Shown here piece by piece: positions 43,839 to 52,852 of a stretch of 64,000 nucleotides of DNA. The notes under the pieces were generated by a model. The model did no database searches. It had not been told where the DNA came from and was given only the letters and a program-made list of their open reading frames with translations. Positions within the stretch are counted from its first letter, which is position 1; every line of letters starts with the position of its first letter. The DNA lies in assembly GCA_041746635.1 (NCBI GenBank), contig JBGTGQ010000081.1:1-64000 (forward strand), read 5' to 3'. This stretch comes from CAMASH01 sp041746635 (lineage in GTDB: Bacteria > Verrucomicrobiota > Verrucomicrobiia > Chthoniobacterales > Terrimicrobiaceae). The translations under genes and the position numbers were made by a program.

Positions 43839-46800
43839 TGATCGCCGCCGCCGGGCACCACCCACTCGCGCATGATCACCGCAAGGCGCTTGACCGGGGG
43901 CTCGGTGAGCATTTGGGTGGTGGGGCAACTGATGGTTTCCACGATGGCTTCCGGCGCGCAAGTCAGCCAGGCCTCCTCCACGTCGCGGCCCATGTCGGTG
44001 CCGAGGACGATGCCGGCGGGGCCGACAAGCGGCCGGGCCCGGTAGTTTTTTAAGGCGGCGAGATGGGCGGTGGCGACGGGGGTGCTGGCCGACGGAAAAG
44101 CGGGCGTGTTTTTGGCGGAGCTGAAAGAAAAGACGCGGGTGAGGGCGCGTTTCCAATCGTCGGGCCCGTTGTTTTCCGGAGGCCGGGCACCGGCGAGGGC
44201 GAGGTAGGGAACCTGGCGTCCGGCGACGCGAAGTTGCCGGGCCATTTCCATCGCGAGCACCGCACCGAAGCTGTAGCCGAAAAGATGGAAGGGTCCGTCG
44301 GGGTCCAGCAGACAAATGGTTTCGACCAGGGCGGCAGCTTCGGTTTCGACGGTGAGGTGGCAGGCGGAGGGATTGTGCAGGCCGCGGGCGGTAGTGCCAT
44401 AGACGGTCCAGTCGGCTTTGAGCAAACTGGCGAGGGCGCGGTATTTTTCCGATTCGCCCTCAAGATCATGGACGAGAAAAAGCACCGGCGCGTCGTCGGT
44501 TTTGTGCAGGAGAACGAGAGGGTCCCAGTCTTTGGCCACGGTGGCGGTGGTGGCAGACGCAGGGAGTGGGCTTGCGAATTCCTGGCGGGAGGGGGGGGCG
44601 GCAGTTTCGACTGGGCGTGGCAGTGCGGCGGCGTGGATGGCTCCGGCGGAGGTGAGGGGAAATTCCGTGACCGCGATAAGGAAGTCCGGGCGCAAGTTTT
44701 CCGGAAGGTGATGGGACAGGAGTTGCATCAAGCCGGCGGTCGTGGCGGTGGCTTCGGAGCGCAGGATGACCCAGGCACCCAACTCCGACCGGCGGCTGGT
44801 TTGCACGATGGCGCAATGGGCATCGAGAACTTCCGGATGGGAACGGAGGGCTTGGGCTGCGGCATCGCCCTCCGCAGTGACAAAGTGAAAAGCCCCCGAC
44901 CGGTCGCGCCAGGCGGGTAGCGAATACGTGCCGTCGTCGCAGGCCGGAAAGGAAATTTCCATGCGGCCGGCATAATGGGGGGGAAGGTGTTGGCCGGCGG
45001 GATCGCGCAGGCTGGCGGTCACGCCCGGGCCCGCCAGGCCCATGGCGGTGTCAGTGAGTGGGATCGGGCCGGAGGAAAGGAATCGCACGCCGGCCCCGGA
45101 AAGTCCGGCGGGACTGTGGAAGAAGATGCCCGCGACGTGACCGTTGTGCAGAGTGCTCCAGGTGGCCTGCAGGCCCGGCGTCGCGCTGGCGGTTTCCACG
45201 CAGACCGAGCGCAGGGAATCGGGCAGGAGGCTGGATGTGCGCTGCAGCCGCGCAGCCAGGGCGCGCCATTGTCCGATGGAAAGCCGCAGGTGAGTGAGGG
45301 AGCTGGTTTCGACCACGGCGAGGGGATCGTTATCTTCGGGCAGAACCAAGGTCGCGCCGGACATTAACGAGCAAAGCAGGGTTTCTACAAACGCGCCCGA
45401 ACCCGCCGCAGCTATCAGGGCAATACGGTCACCCGGGCCCAGTGCCTGCAGGGCAAGGGCTTCGTGACAGGCGAAGGTCACAAAATCAGGTTTCAGCGAG
45501 CGCAGGGCCGGGGCGGCATCGAGTTCCGTGCCGGTGAGGAGGAAGGCATTTTTTTGCGCCGCGCCCTCGCCGCCGCCGGTGCTGACGGCGACGGTTTCCC
45601 ATTGTTGGTCGAGGATGAGAAGCTTCCGGGTAAGACCGTCAAAATTGGGAGCCGTGCGCGAATCGCAGATGATCAATTCGACATCGGAACTTTCGATCTG
45701 CCCGGACAACCAGGCCGCAGCCGAGGTGGAGTCAAGCGGAACACAGGTGTCCCCGGCACGGAGAATGCCCAGCACGGCCACGGGCAGCCACGGGGTCGGG
45801 GTGAGACAGACGGCGATGTTCCATCCGTCGGCAAGATTTTCATTGCGGAGCCAGGTGGCCAGCGAGCGCGAATGCGAGTCGAGTTCGGCGAAGGTGAGGT
45901 CGGCTTCGTTCGGGCCGGTGATGGCGAGCGCCTCGGGCTGACGCGCGGCCGTGGCGGAAATGGTTTTTTCGATGGACGGCGGATTTTCGGCCGGGGCTGC
46001 CTTGGGCGCAGCATGGAAGGACTGATTTTCCGAATCGGTCAGAAAGCTAATGGCGCCCACTTTTTGGGTGGGATTTTCCAGGATGGCTTCCAGCGCCTTG
46101 GCCATACGCTGGAGAAGGATTTCTGCCTCAGCAGGCGGGCACAGCGCCGGGTCGGATTCCAACTGGAGGAGGAACCGGTTGCCATCGCGCACTTGCAGAG
46201 TGAGGGGAAACTGCGAGCGGCTGACGATCCGGGCGTCGAAGTTTATCCAGCGCGGATAGACGTCGTGAATGCGGTCATTCAACGCGGGAGGGGACCAGAT
46301 GAAAGCGGCGGGAAATTCGCGCAAGCGGCGGGCGGGTTCGGCCAGAAGCAAGGCACGTTCTAGGCTGATGGCGGCGTTTTGGGCGCGTTCTTTTTCGCTC
46401 TTGGCCGTGTCTTTCAGCCAGGCCTCCACGCGGGTGTCGTTCTTCGGGGCCGCACGAAAGGGCAGGAAATTTTCAGAGCAGTGAGCGAGCAGGAGGGCGT
46501 CGTCGCTCGACGTGAGCCGGCTGAGCACGAGCGACCACACGGCCAGAAACACATCGCGCACCGGAAGTCCAATCCGCTGACAGAGAGTCTTGAGTTCGCG
46601 CGAGGATTCGCGGTCCAGCAGGATGTTGTGCTCCTGGGGGACAGAGATGCCCGGAGGTAAAATTTGCCGTGGGAAAACTTCAAAATTCAGCGGCTCGGGA
46701 TTTCCCGCAAAGAAGCGCGACCACCATTCTGCCGTGGCGGGTGAGGCTGGTGCCGGTGCCGCGGGGGTCTCCTCGATTTGGGGGGGGACGCCTTGCAGCG

Positions 46801-47266
46801 CTTCGATCCACTCGCATAATATGTGGAACAGAGAATCTTCATCCAGGAGGAGTTTGGGATAGGTGACGAGCAGATGACAGTGTCCGCCGGGAAGCTCTAT
46901 GGCTTGAAAACGGACGAGCGGCGGCATGGCGGGATCGAAGGGCTGAACGGCGTCCTTTTCCTGCAAGTCCTTCCATAGGGCGGAGATTTCCTCCGGCGGA
47001 AAATCCTTCCAGTGCAGGGTGGACCAGGAAACTTCCGGTGCGTCGCGTTCGCGGCGCAGAGTTTCGCCCGTGGCGGCCTTGGAAATGCTGGAGCGAAGAA
47101 TCCCGCGGACGGCGACGACCTTTTGCCAGGCCTCGCGCAGGACCTCGGTCGAACAGGACTCGCCGAGATTTAGCGATAACTGCACATTTTGAAAGGTCGC
47201 GTTTGGAGCGCCGGCGTGCAGGAAACACGCGGTGGCCAGGGCGGGGGAGGCGGGAGTTTCGGGCAT
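43835..47266 (-). CDS. NRPS-shaped protein: condensation-like, adenylation-like and thioesterase-like regions with degraded motifs, no visible carrier domain
   Basis: An intact 1143-residue frame. Residues 1-410 look like a condensation domain, but the HHxxxDG motif reads PKLLLDE (137-143), losing both His. Residues 430-885 align with an adenylation domain (TFAELDSHSRSLATWLR, PVAVLGILRAGDTCVPLD, CSLMSGATLVLPED), yet no TSGSTGxPKG loop, no YRTGD and no NGK-type lysine are seen. Residues 927-1143 are a type I thioesterase with the nucleophile in FGYSFGAV (Ser999); the region where the catalytic His should be reads PTTQMLTEPP. No LGGxS carrier site is visible. It may be a pseudo-enzyme or a new use of the fold. 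Only the Ser999 hydrolase motif looks functional. Confidence 0.75.
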   Translation of the reverse strand: MPETPASPALATACFLHAGAPNATFQNVQLSLNLGESCSTEVLREAWQKVVAVRGILRSSISKAATGETLRRERDAPEVSWSTLHWKDFPPEEISALWKDLQEKDAVQPFDPAMPPLVRFQAIELPGGHCHLLVTYPKLLLDEDSLFHILCEWIEALQGVPPQIEETPAAPAPASPATAEWWSRFFAGNPEPLNFEVFPRQILPPGISVPQEHNILLDRESSRELKTLCQRIGLPVRDVFLAVWSLVLSRLTSSDDALLLAHCSENFLPFRAAPKNDTRVEAWLKDTAKSEKERAQNAAISLERALLLAEPARRLREFPAAFIWSPPALNDRIHDVYPRWINFDARIVSRSQFPLTLQVRDGNRFLLQLESDPALCPPAEAEILLQRMAKALEAILENPTQKVGAISFLTDSENQSFHAAPKAAPAENPPSIEKTISATAARQPEALAITGPNEADLTFAELDSHSRSLATWLRNENLADGWNIAVCLTPTPWLPVAVLGILRAGDTCVPLDSTSAAAWLSGQIESSDVELIICDSRTAPNFDGLTRKLLILDQQWETVAVSTGGGEGAAQKNAFLLTGTELDAAPALRSLKPDFVTFACHEALALQALGPGDRIALIAAAGSGAFVETLLCSLMSGATLVLPEDNDPLAVVETSSLTHLRLSIGQWRALAARLQRTSSLLPDSLRSVCVETASATPGLQATWSTLHNGHVAGIFFHSPAGLSGAGVRFLSSGPIPLTDTAMGLAGPGVTASLRDPAGQHLPPHYAGRMEISFPACDDGTYSLPAWRDRSGAFHFVTAEGDAAAQALRSHPEVLDAHCAIVQTSRRSELGAWVILRSEATATTAGLMQLLSHHLPENLRPDFLIAVTEFPLTSAGAIHAAALPRPVETAAPPSRQEFASPLPASATTATVAKDWDPLVLLHKTDDAPVLFLVHDLEGESEKYRALASLLKADWTVYGTTARGLHNPSACHLTVETEAAALVETICLLDPDGPFHLFGYSFGAVLAMEMARQLRVAGRQVPYLALAGARPPENNGPDDWKRALTRVFSFSSAKNTPAFPSASTPVATAHLAALKNYRARPLVGPAGIVLGTDMGRDVEEAWLTCAPEAIVETISCPTTQMLTEPPVKRLAVIMREWVVPGGGDQ

Positions 47267-47358
47267 GGGATTAAGAGCGAATTGCCTGGCGTGGCATGTA
47301 CATCCTGCTCATGCGTGAGTCGCATCGGCTGGAAGGCAATGTCACGGGATTCAGGCTA

Positions 47359-49062
47359 TTACAGTCCCGCATCGGTTACGGCGCCGAGTGAGGCGGTGGT
47401 CACGGTGGCGGCGTATTTGGCCAGCACGCCGCGGCGGTAGCGGGGTTTGGGTTGTTTCCATTTGGCCAGCCGGGTGGCGATTTCCTTTTTTGGGAGATCG
47501 AGATTGAGAGTGTGGCTGGCGGCATCAATCGTGATGGTGTCGCCATTTTTTACGATGGCCAGCGGACCTCCATCGAACGCTTCCGGAGTGATGTGGCCCA
47601 CCACGAAACCGTGGGTGCCGCCGGAGAAACGTCCGTCGGTGATCAAGGCAACTTCCTTGCCGAGGCCGCGGCCCATCACGGCGCTGGTGGGGGAAAGCAT
47701 CTCGCGCATGCCGGGTCCGCCGCGGGGTCCTTCGTAACGAATGACGATCACGTCGCCTTGGAGGATCTTTCCATCGAGGATGGCCTTGAGGGCGGCTTCC
47801 TCGCTGTCGAAAACGCGGGCCGGTCCGCAAAAGCGGTTGCCTTCCTTGCCGCTGATCTTGGCCACTCCGCCGGCGGGGGCGAGATTGCCGCGCATGATGA
47901 CGAGATGGCTGTCTTTTTTGAGCGGCTTGTTCAGCGGGGCGATGATTTCTTGGCCTTTCGGGTAGGATTTGAAAGACGTGAGATTTTGCTTGAGCGTTTT
48001 TCCCGTGACGGTGAGGCAGTCGCCGTGGAGGAGTCCGGCGTGGAGGAGTTGCTTCATCATGGGCACGATGCCGCCGATTTCGACGAGTTGGCTCATGAGG
48101 AAGCGACCGCTGGGTTTGAGATCGGCCAGTACGGGCACGCGTTGGCCAATGCGGGTGAAATCGTCAATCGTCAGCTTGATGTGGGCAGAGTGCGCGATGG
48201 CGAGGAGATGCATCACGGCATTGGTGGAACCGCCGAGGGCAATGACCACGGTGATGGCATTTTCGATGGCCTCGCGGGAGAGGATGTCGGAGGGACGGAT
48301 GCCGCGCTTGAGCAAGTTGAGCACGGCGGCGCCGGCCTCGTGGCAGTCGCGCACTTTGTGCTTCGACACGGCCGCTTGCGCGGAGCTGTTAGGCAGGCTG
48401 AGTCCCATGGCTTCAGCGGCGGAAGCCATGGTGTTGGCCGTGTACATTCCGCCGCAGGAGCCCGGGCCGGGAATGGCGCAGGCTTCCACTTCGTGCATTT
48501 CTTTTTTGCTGATTTTTCCGGCAGCCTCCGCTCCGACGGCTTCAAAGACGGAAACGACATCGAGATTCCGGCCATTGAGGCAGCCGGGGAGAATGGTGCC
48601 GCCATAGACAAAGACCGCGGGGCGATCCAAGCGCGCGATGGCCATGCAGCAGGCGGGGATGTTTTTGTCGCAGCCACCGATGGCGACGAATCCGTCGAAG
48701 CCCTGGCAGCCCACCACGGTTTCGATGGAATCGGCGATGACCTCGCGCGAGACGAGCGAGTATTTCATTCCCTCGGTGCCCATGGAGATGCCGTCGGAAA
48801 TGGTGATGGTGTTGAAGATGGTGGCCTTGCCGCCGGACTGGTTCACGCCGAGGGCCGCCTCGTGCGCGAGCTGGTCGATGTGCATGTTGCAGGGCGTGAC
48901 CGCGCTCCAAGTCGAGGCGATGCCTATCTGCGATTTGGTAAAATCCGCCTGGGTGAAGCCGACCGGATAAAGCATGGCGCGGCTGGGGGCGCGGCTGTTT
49001 CCATCGAGAACGAGGGAGGAATACGGGCGAAGGTTGGGTATTTTACGGCTCGGGGCACTCAT
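47359..49062 (-). CDS. ilvD: dihydroxy-acid dehydratase
   Basis: Iron-sulfur enzyme of branched-chain amino acid synthesis that dehydrates 2,3-dihydroxy acids to 2-keto acids. The 567-residue protein begins at MSAPSRKIPNLRPYSS (ATG 49062) and shows TPCNMHI, the GCDKNIPACCMA cluster-binding motif, GPGSCGGMYTANTM and the late RYEGPRGGPGMREML and GRFSGGTHGFVVGH blocks. Length and order are standard. It lies 58 bases after the TPR gene and 92 before the NRPS-shaped gene, all on the minus strand. Confidence 0.97.
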   Translation of the reverse strand: MSAPSRKIPNLRPYSSLVLDGNSRAPSRAMLYPVGFTQADFTKSQIGIASTWSAVTPCNMHIDQLAHEAALGVNQSGGKATIFNTITISDGISMGTEGMKYSLVSREVIADSIETVVGCQGFDGFVAIGGCDKNIPACCMAIARLDRPAVFVYGGTILPGCLNGRNLDVVSVFEAVGAEAAGKISKKEMHEVEACAIPGPGSCGGMYTANTMASAAEAMGLSLPNSSAQAAVSKHKVRDCHEAGAAVLNLLKRGIRPSDILSREAIENAITVVIALGGSTNAVMHLLAIAHSAHIKLTIDDFTRIGQRVPVLADLKPSGRFLMSQLVEIGGIVPMMKQLLHAGLLHGDCLTVTGKTLKQNLTSFKSYPKGQEIIAPLNKPLKKDSHLVIMRGNLAPAGGVAKISGKEGNRFCGPARVFDSEEAALKAILDGKILQGDVIVIRYEGPRGGPGMREMLSPTSAVMGRGLGKEVALITDGRFSGGTHGFVVGHITPEAFDGGPLAIVKNGDTITIDAASHTLNLDLPKKEIATRLAKWKQPKPRYRRGVLAKYAATVTTASLGAVTDAGL

Positions 49063-49120
49063 GAGAATTGGCAGGGTAGATGACGGTTTGAAGCGGGGCA
49101 AAGGGAAAACCCGCGGGGAC

Positions 49121-50518
49121 TCACGGCTTTTCGCGGGCCTCGATGGTCGCGATGGCTTCCTCGATTTCGGCGGCCTGTTCCTTGTTGAGCTGACCGTCGG
49201 CCAGTACCGCGCGATAGTTTTTCAAGGCGGGCTTGGCCTGCCCCAAACGGGCGTAGGCCTGGCCGAGATAGATCTGGTAGTTGATCACCGGCAGCCCGGC
49301 GGCGGTGCTGAGAGTGATAAGTTTTTCCAAGGTCGCGGCTTCCTGTGCATAGTCGTTCAAAGCCCGGCTGATTCGTGCATACAGAAAAAGCGTGGAAAGG
49401 TCGTCGGGATTTCGGGCCAGGACTTGCGCGACCAGGTCCTGGGCGCGGCCTGTCTCGTTGATTTCAAGGAGAGCCAGAGCTTGAATGATCTTGGCCTGGG
49501 CGAAATCCGGCTCGACCGCGAGGGCCTTGTTGCTCAGCGAAATGGCGTCCTGCCAGCGTTTGTGGGCGGCGGCAAAGGTGGCGGCGTAGGCCAGTACGCT
49601 GGCGCTGCGCGGCGCGAGTTGGAGGGCGCGGTCGATGCACGAGCGGGCGTCGGTGGTGCGCCGGACGGCATCGTAGCGTTCCGCGATCTGGGCGAGGTGG
49701 AGCGCGGTTTCTCCATCGTCGGCAAGTTTGAAGGAATCGATCTCCAACGACAGCGCCGCCGGGCCGGAGCCGCGGAGAAAAAGGTACCCTTGGTTGGTGA
49801 TGGTCGCGATCCGCCAGTCGGGCGAAGTGATCAGGTGATCCAGAAGTGGGCGGAATTCGGTGAGCGGTCCGGTGAGCAAAACCGCCCGCCATTTTTCCTG
49901 CCGCAAGCGTTCCCGCCACAAGATGGGATTACCAGCCAGCTGCGCGGCTTGGTCGGGTGGCGTGGCGCCTGCCAAGGCGGGGGCAAAAAGGAGCAGATGA
50001 GCCTGCCCGCTGGCATTGGCGAAGAGTTCGCCATGGGCGAGCTGTCCGGTTTTCGCGATTAATTCCACCGGGGCAACGAAGTTGAGATTGGAAATATTTC
50101 CCCCGCGTCCCGACACTCTCTGCCACGCCGCCGGAAGACCGCTGGCCAGCAAAAGTACCGCCGCCAGGATGCAAAGCATTCTGCCCCGACGCGGGTTGCG
50201 CCCGAAGCCTGCCAACATCCGCACGATGGCGAGCGCGAGAAACGCCGCCACGGTCCAACCCAGAAACCCCCAAAGCCACTGCCCCCAGCCCAGAAGCGAT
50301 GATCCGCCCATGCGCCACAGCCAGCCATTGAGCCAATCCAGCGATGACGCCGTCTGGTACCCCGCCAGCCCGTCGAGCGAGGCCAGTCCGCGCGCGGCGG
50401 AAAAAAGCGTTCCCGCTGTCGGCAACGCTGCGAAAAGCGGCAATGCGTGCAGAAATCCGCAAATGATTGCAACACCGGCGGACAAAACCGCGTATCTCAA
50501 AAGTGATGATCGACCCAT
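49121..50518 (-). CDS. polytopic membrane protein with C-terminal TPR repeats
   Basis: A 465-residue protein starting at ATG 50518 (MGRSSLLRYAVL). Three hydrophobic segments lie in the first 145 residues (around YAVLSAGVAIICGFL, LWGFLGWTVAAFLALAIV and LCILAAVLLLASG). The rest is soluble, with TPR helices from about residue 290 to the end (TALHLAQIAERYDAV, AYAATFAAAHKRWQDAISL, FLYARISRALNDYAQEAATL, YQIYLGQAYARLGQAKPAL). The family is unknown; a membrane-bound scaffold is likely. It is divergent from the peroxiredoxin gene. Confidence 0.75.
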   Translation of the reverse strand: MGRSSLLRYAVLSAGVAIICGFLHALPLFAALPTAGTLFSAARGLASLDGLAGYQTASSLDWLNGWLWRMGGSSLLGWGQWLWGFLGWTVAAFLALAIVRMLAGFGRNPRRGRMLCILAAVLLLASGLPAAWQRVSGRGGNISNLNFVAPVELIAKTGQLAHGELFANASGQAHLLLFAPALAGATPPDQAAQLAGNPILWRERLRQEKWRAVLLTGPLTEFRPLLDHLITSPDWRIATITNQGYLFLRGSGPAALSLEIDSFKLADDGETALHLAQIAERYDAVRRTTDARSCIDRALQLAPRSASVLAYAATFAAAHKRWQDAISLSNKALAVEPDFAQAKIIQALALLEINETGRAQDLVAQVLARNPDDLSTLFLYARISRALNDYAQEAATLEKLITLSTAAGLPVINYQIYLGQAYARLGQAKPALKNYRAVLADGQLNKEQAAEIEEAIATIEAREKP

Positions 50519-50565
50519 GACAATAAAAACCTGCGGGAGCTTTGCCTTTTTTCCCCAATCAAGCA

Positions 50566-51072
50566 ATGAATCGAACACTTCTCATCATTTACCTCATGAA
50601 CCTCTTCGGATTCCTGGCTAAAGCCGAACCCCTCACCATCGGCTCTCCTGCGCCCGCGCTTACCGCGCTCGATCAAGACGCCACCACCGTGAATTTTGGA
50701 GACGTCTATGCCAAGGGCATCACGCTCGTCTATTTTTATCCCAAGGCCGACACCCCCGGCTGTACCGCCCAAGCCTGCTCCTTGCGCGATTCGTTCGTCG
50801 ACCTGCGGGCGGACGGTTTGCAAATTCTCGGGGTGAGCCACGACACCCCCGCTGCGCAGAAAAAATTCCAGCAAAAATATAAACTGCCCTTCCCGTTGAT
50901 TGCCGACTCCGACGGAAAAGCCGCCGCCGCCTTCGCTGTGCCCACCTCGCTCGGATTCACCCGCCGCCAGTCTTTCCTCGTCAAGGATGGCAAGATCGCG
51001 TGGAATTCCTTAAACGCCAAAACCGGTGAGCACGCTGCGGAAGTACAGGCGGCTTTGGATTTCTTGAAATAA
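50566..51072 (+). CDS. exported peroxiredoxin of the BCP/PrxQ type
   Basis: Reduces hydrogen peroxide and organic peroxides. The 168-residue protein has the PrxQ active site TPGCTAQACSLRD with peroxidatic Cys66 and resolving Cys71 five residues apart, then GVSHDTPAAQKKFQQKYKLPFPLIAD. Unlike most BCP proteins it starts with a signal-like sequence (MNRTLLIIYLMNLFGFLAKAEP), so it probably works in the periplasm. Start at ATG 50566; a longer frame from 50542 is less likely. Confidence 0.9.
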   Translation: MNRTLLIIYLMNLFGFLAKAEPLTIGSPAPALTALDQDATTVNFGDVYAKGITLVYFYPKADTPGCTAQACSLRDSFVDLRADGLQILGVSHDTPAAQKKFQQKYKLPFPLIADSDGKAAAAFAVPTSLGFTRRQSFLVKDGKIAWNSLNAKTGEHAAEVQAALDFLK

Positions 51073-51172
51073 CGCGTTGTCTTTCTCTCGATCCTGTGGA
51101 TTATTGCGGGCCGCTGTCAGCGACTTTGTCTTGGATTTCAAAAAAAGTTCCACGCAGATTGCGCCCAGTAAC

Positions 51173-51244
51173 GGGTTGGTAGCTCAATGGTAGAGCAGTA
51201 CCCTTTTAAGGTATTGGTTGTGGGTTCGAGTCCCACCCAACCCA
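51173..51244 (+). tRNA. tRNA-Lys (anticodon TTT)
   Basis: A full cloverleaf can be folded by hand. Acceptor GGGTTGG (51173-51179) pairs with CCAACCC (51237-51243), D arm GCTC/GAGC, anticodon stem GTACC/GGTAT with loop CTTTTAA, so the anticodon TTT is at 51205-51207, and T arm GTGGG-TTCGAGT-CCCAC. Discriminator base is A at 51244. The 3' CCA is not encoded. Confidence 0.96.
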
Positions 51245-51311
51245 CAGTATGAGATAACGTTGAAGCTCTGGGTCACGCGAAAATCCTGGCCCGTTTGGAA
51301 ATTCCCTACAC

Positions 51312-51349
51312 AAAAAAAACCTCAGCCCATGTTTCCACAGGCTGAGGTT
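51312..51349 (-). terminator. Rho-independent terminator of rpsN
   Basis: Arms AACCTCAGCC (51318-51327) and GGCTGAGGTT (51340-51349) form a perfect 10-bp stem. On the minus strand the stem is followed by a run of eight T (51312-51319 on the plus strand reads A), and it lies 25 bases after the rpsN stop. Confidence 0.9.
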
Positions 51350-51373
51350 TGAAGTTTTGCTATCGGGATGGAT

Positions 51374-51643
51374 CTACCAGCTCGATTTGGTCACGCCGGG
51401 AATCATGCCGGAAGTGGCCAGTTCGCGAAAGGTGATACGGGAAAGTTTGAAACGGCGCATGAAGGCGCGGCGGCGTCCGCTGACGATGCACCGATTGACC
51501 AGACGGGTTGGGCTGGCATTGCGGGGAAGCTGGCAAATCGAGGCGTAATCCTTCTTTGCTTTCAGCTCGGCACGAAGCTCAGCATATTTTTCGACTGTTT
51601 TACGTTTGCGCTTGTCGCGCTCCAACCAGGATGTTTTCGCCAT
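51374..51643 (-). CDS. rpsN: 30S ribosomal protein S14, zinc-free form
   Basis: An 89-residue S14. It shows MAKTSWLERDKRKRKTVEKY, the NRCIVSGRRRAFMRRFKLSR block and the conserved FRELATSGMIPGVTKSSW end. The zinc-binding form carries CxxC pairs in this block, which are missing here, so this is the C-minus form. It stands alone with its own terminator, not in a ribosomal protein operon. A zinc-starvation role is possible but it may be the only S14 in the genome. Confidence 0.95.
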   Translation of the reverse strand: MAKTSWLERDKRKRKTVEKYAELRAELKAKKDYASICQLPRNASPTRLVNRCIVSGRRRAFMRRFKLSRITFRELATSGMIPGVTKSSW

Positions 51644-51689
51644 AAAGTGAGGGGGAAGGTAGGGAAATAATCTGCCAAAGCAAGAAATT

Positions 51690-52733
51690 TTACACAGCGG
51701 GCTGCTGCTGGGTCAGGCAATGGAAGGCCCCCAGTCCCCAGATCAATTCGCGGCAATCGATGGGCACAATCGTTCTGGTGGGAAAAACCTCCTTCAAGAC
51801 CGAGACTGCCCACGCGTCGTTGGTGTCATGATAAGCGGGCAGCAGGACGACGGTGTTGGCAATGTAGAAATTGGCGTAGCTGGCCGGGAGACGCTGCCCA
51901 TCCCGGGCGATCCGGGCGGGCATGGGAAGCCTGAAAACCCGGATGGGTGATCCGTCGGACAATTGCATGCCATGCAGGCGTTCCAAGTTCACCTGCAAGG
52001 GTTCGTAGTTCGGATCGTCCTCGTCCTCCTCCACGACCGTGACCACCGAATCCCGGTTCACGAAGCGCGTGATGTCGTCCACGTGTCCATCCGTGTCATC
52101 ACCCTCAATACCGTCCCCCAGCCAAAGAACTTGAGTGACACCGAGATAGTCGCACAGCTTTTGTTCGATATTTTCGCGGGTCAGCTTGGGATTGCGATTG
52201 GCGTTCAGCAGGCAGGATTCCGTCGTGAGCACGGTCCCGTCGCCGTTGACGTCAATCGAACCGCCTTCGAGCACAAAATCCCCGCAATCAAAAACCGGCA
52301 CCCCGATTTTTTTTGCCATATGAGTGGCGGCCTCATCGTCCTCTTCGAAAGGCGAAAGCTTAAAACCCCAGGCGTTGAATCCAAAATCCACCGCCGCCAG
52401 TTGCGGCTTGTCCTTCCGCCGCAAAAAAACCGGCCCGTGATCACGGCACCATGGTTCATTGGTGGGGATGTGAAAATACTGCACCCGCTCGGGAGCCACC
52501 CCGTTGAGCAAAGCCCGCACTTGCGCTTCCTGGGCGGGATCCATCACGTTGATGCGCACCATCTCTGACTCGGCCAGAGCTGTTACCATCTGGACAAAAG
52601 CCGGCAGGACGCGCTCGTACGCACCGGGGAAACTCGATCCGTCGGAGTGCGGCCAGGAAATCCAGGTCGCCTCATGGAGAGCCCATTCCGCTGGCATAGC
52701 GTAGCCTTTTTTAGCGGGGGTGCAATTGGACAT
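51690..52733 (-). CDS. aguA: agmatine deiminase
   Basis: Hydrolyses agmatine to N-carbamoylputrescine and ammonia in putrescine synthesis. The 347-residue protein begins at ATG 52733 (MSNCTPAKKG); the frame opens earlier, near the divergent miaB start, but is less likely. Family signs: TWISWPHSD, EPWCRDHGPVFL, FVLEGGSIDVNGDGTVLTTESCLLN, GHVDDITRFV and the catalytic Cys339 in GLGAFHCLTQQQP. No aguB amidohydrolase is in the window. Confidence 0.95.
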   Translation of the reverse strand: MSNCTPAKKGYAMPAEWALHEATWISWPHSDGSSFPGAYERVLPAFVQMVTALAESEMVRINVMDPAQEAQVRALLNGVAPERVQYFHIPTNEPWCRDHGPVFLRRKDKPQLAAVDFGFNAWGFKLSPFEEDDEAATHMAKKIGVPVFDCGDFVLEGGSIDVNGDGTVLTTESCLLNANRNPKLTRENIEQKLCDYLGVTQVLWLGDGIEGDDTDGHVDDITRFVNRDSVVTVVEEDEDDPNYEPLQVNLERLHGMQLSDGSPIRVFRLPMPARIARDGQRLPASYANFYIANTVVLLPAYHDTNDAWAVSVLKEVFPTRTIVPIDCRELIWGLGAFHCLTQQQPAV

Positions 52734-52852
52734 GACGATTGCAACATCCACGTGGTTTGCGGCGAAACACAAGTCGTTTTTTGTGACGCAATCGCGAGAA
52801 TTGTGCGGACTGGAAATTTTTCTGCGGTCCACTACCTTCATCGTTTCCAGTC

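Noticed and set aside
43839..44315. 159-residue N-terminal extension of the membrane-anchored protein
   Set aside because: It lies inside the end of the NRPS-shaped gene, is Arg/Pro-rich as shadow frames are, and the TM anchor begins at the ATG that overlaps the upstream stop.
47452..49083. 543-residue open frame on the plus strand
   Set aside because: Antisense to ilvD, which is full length with all motifs.
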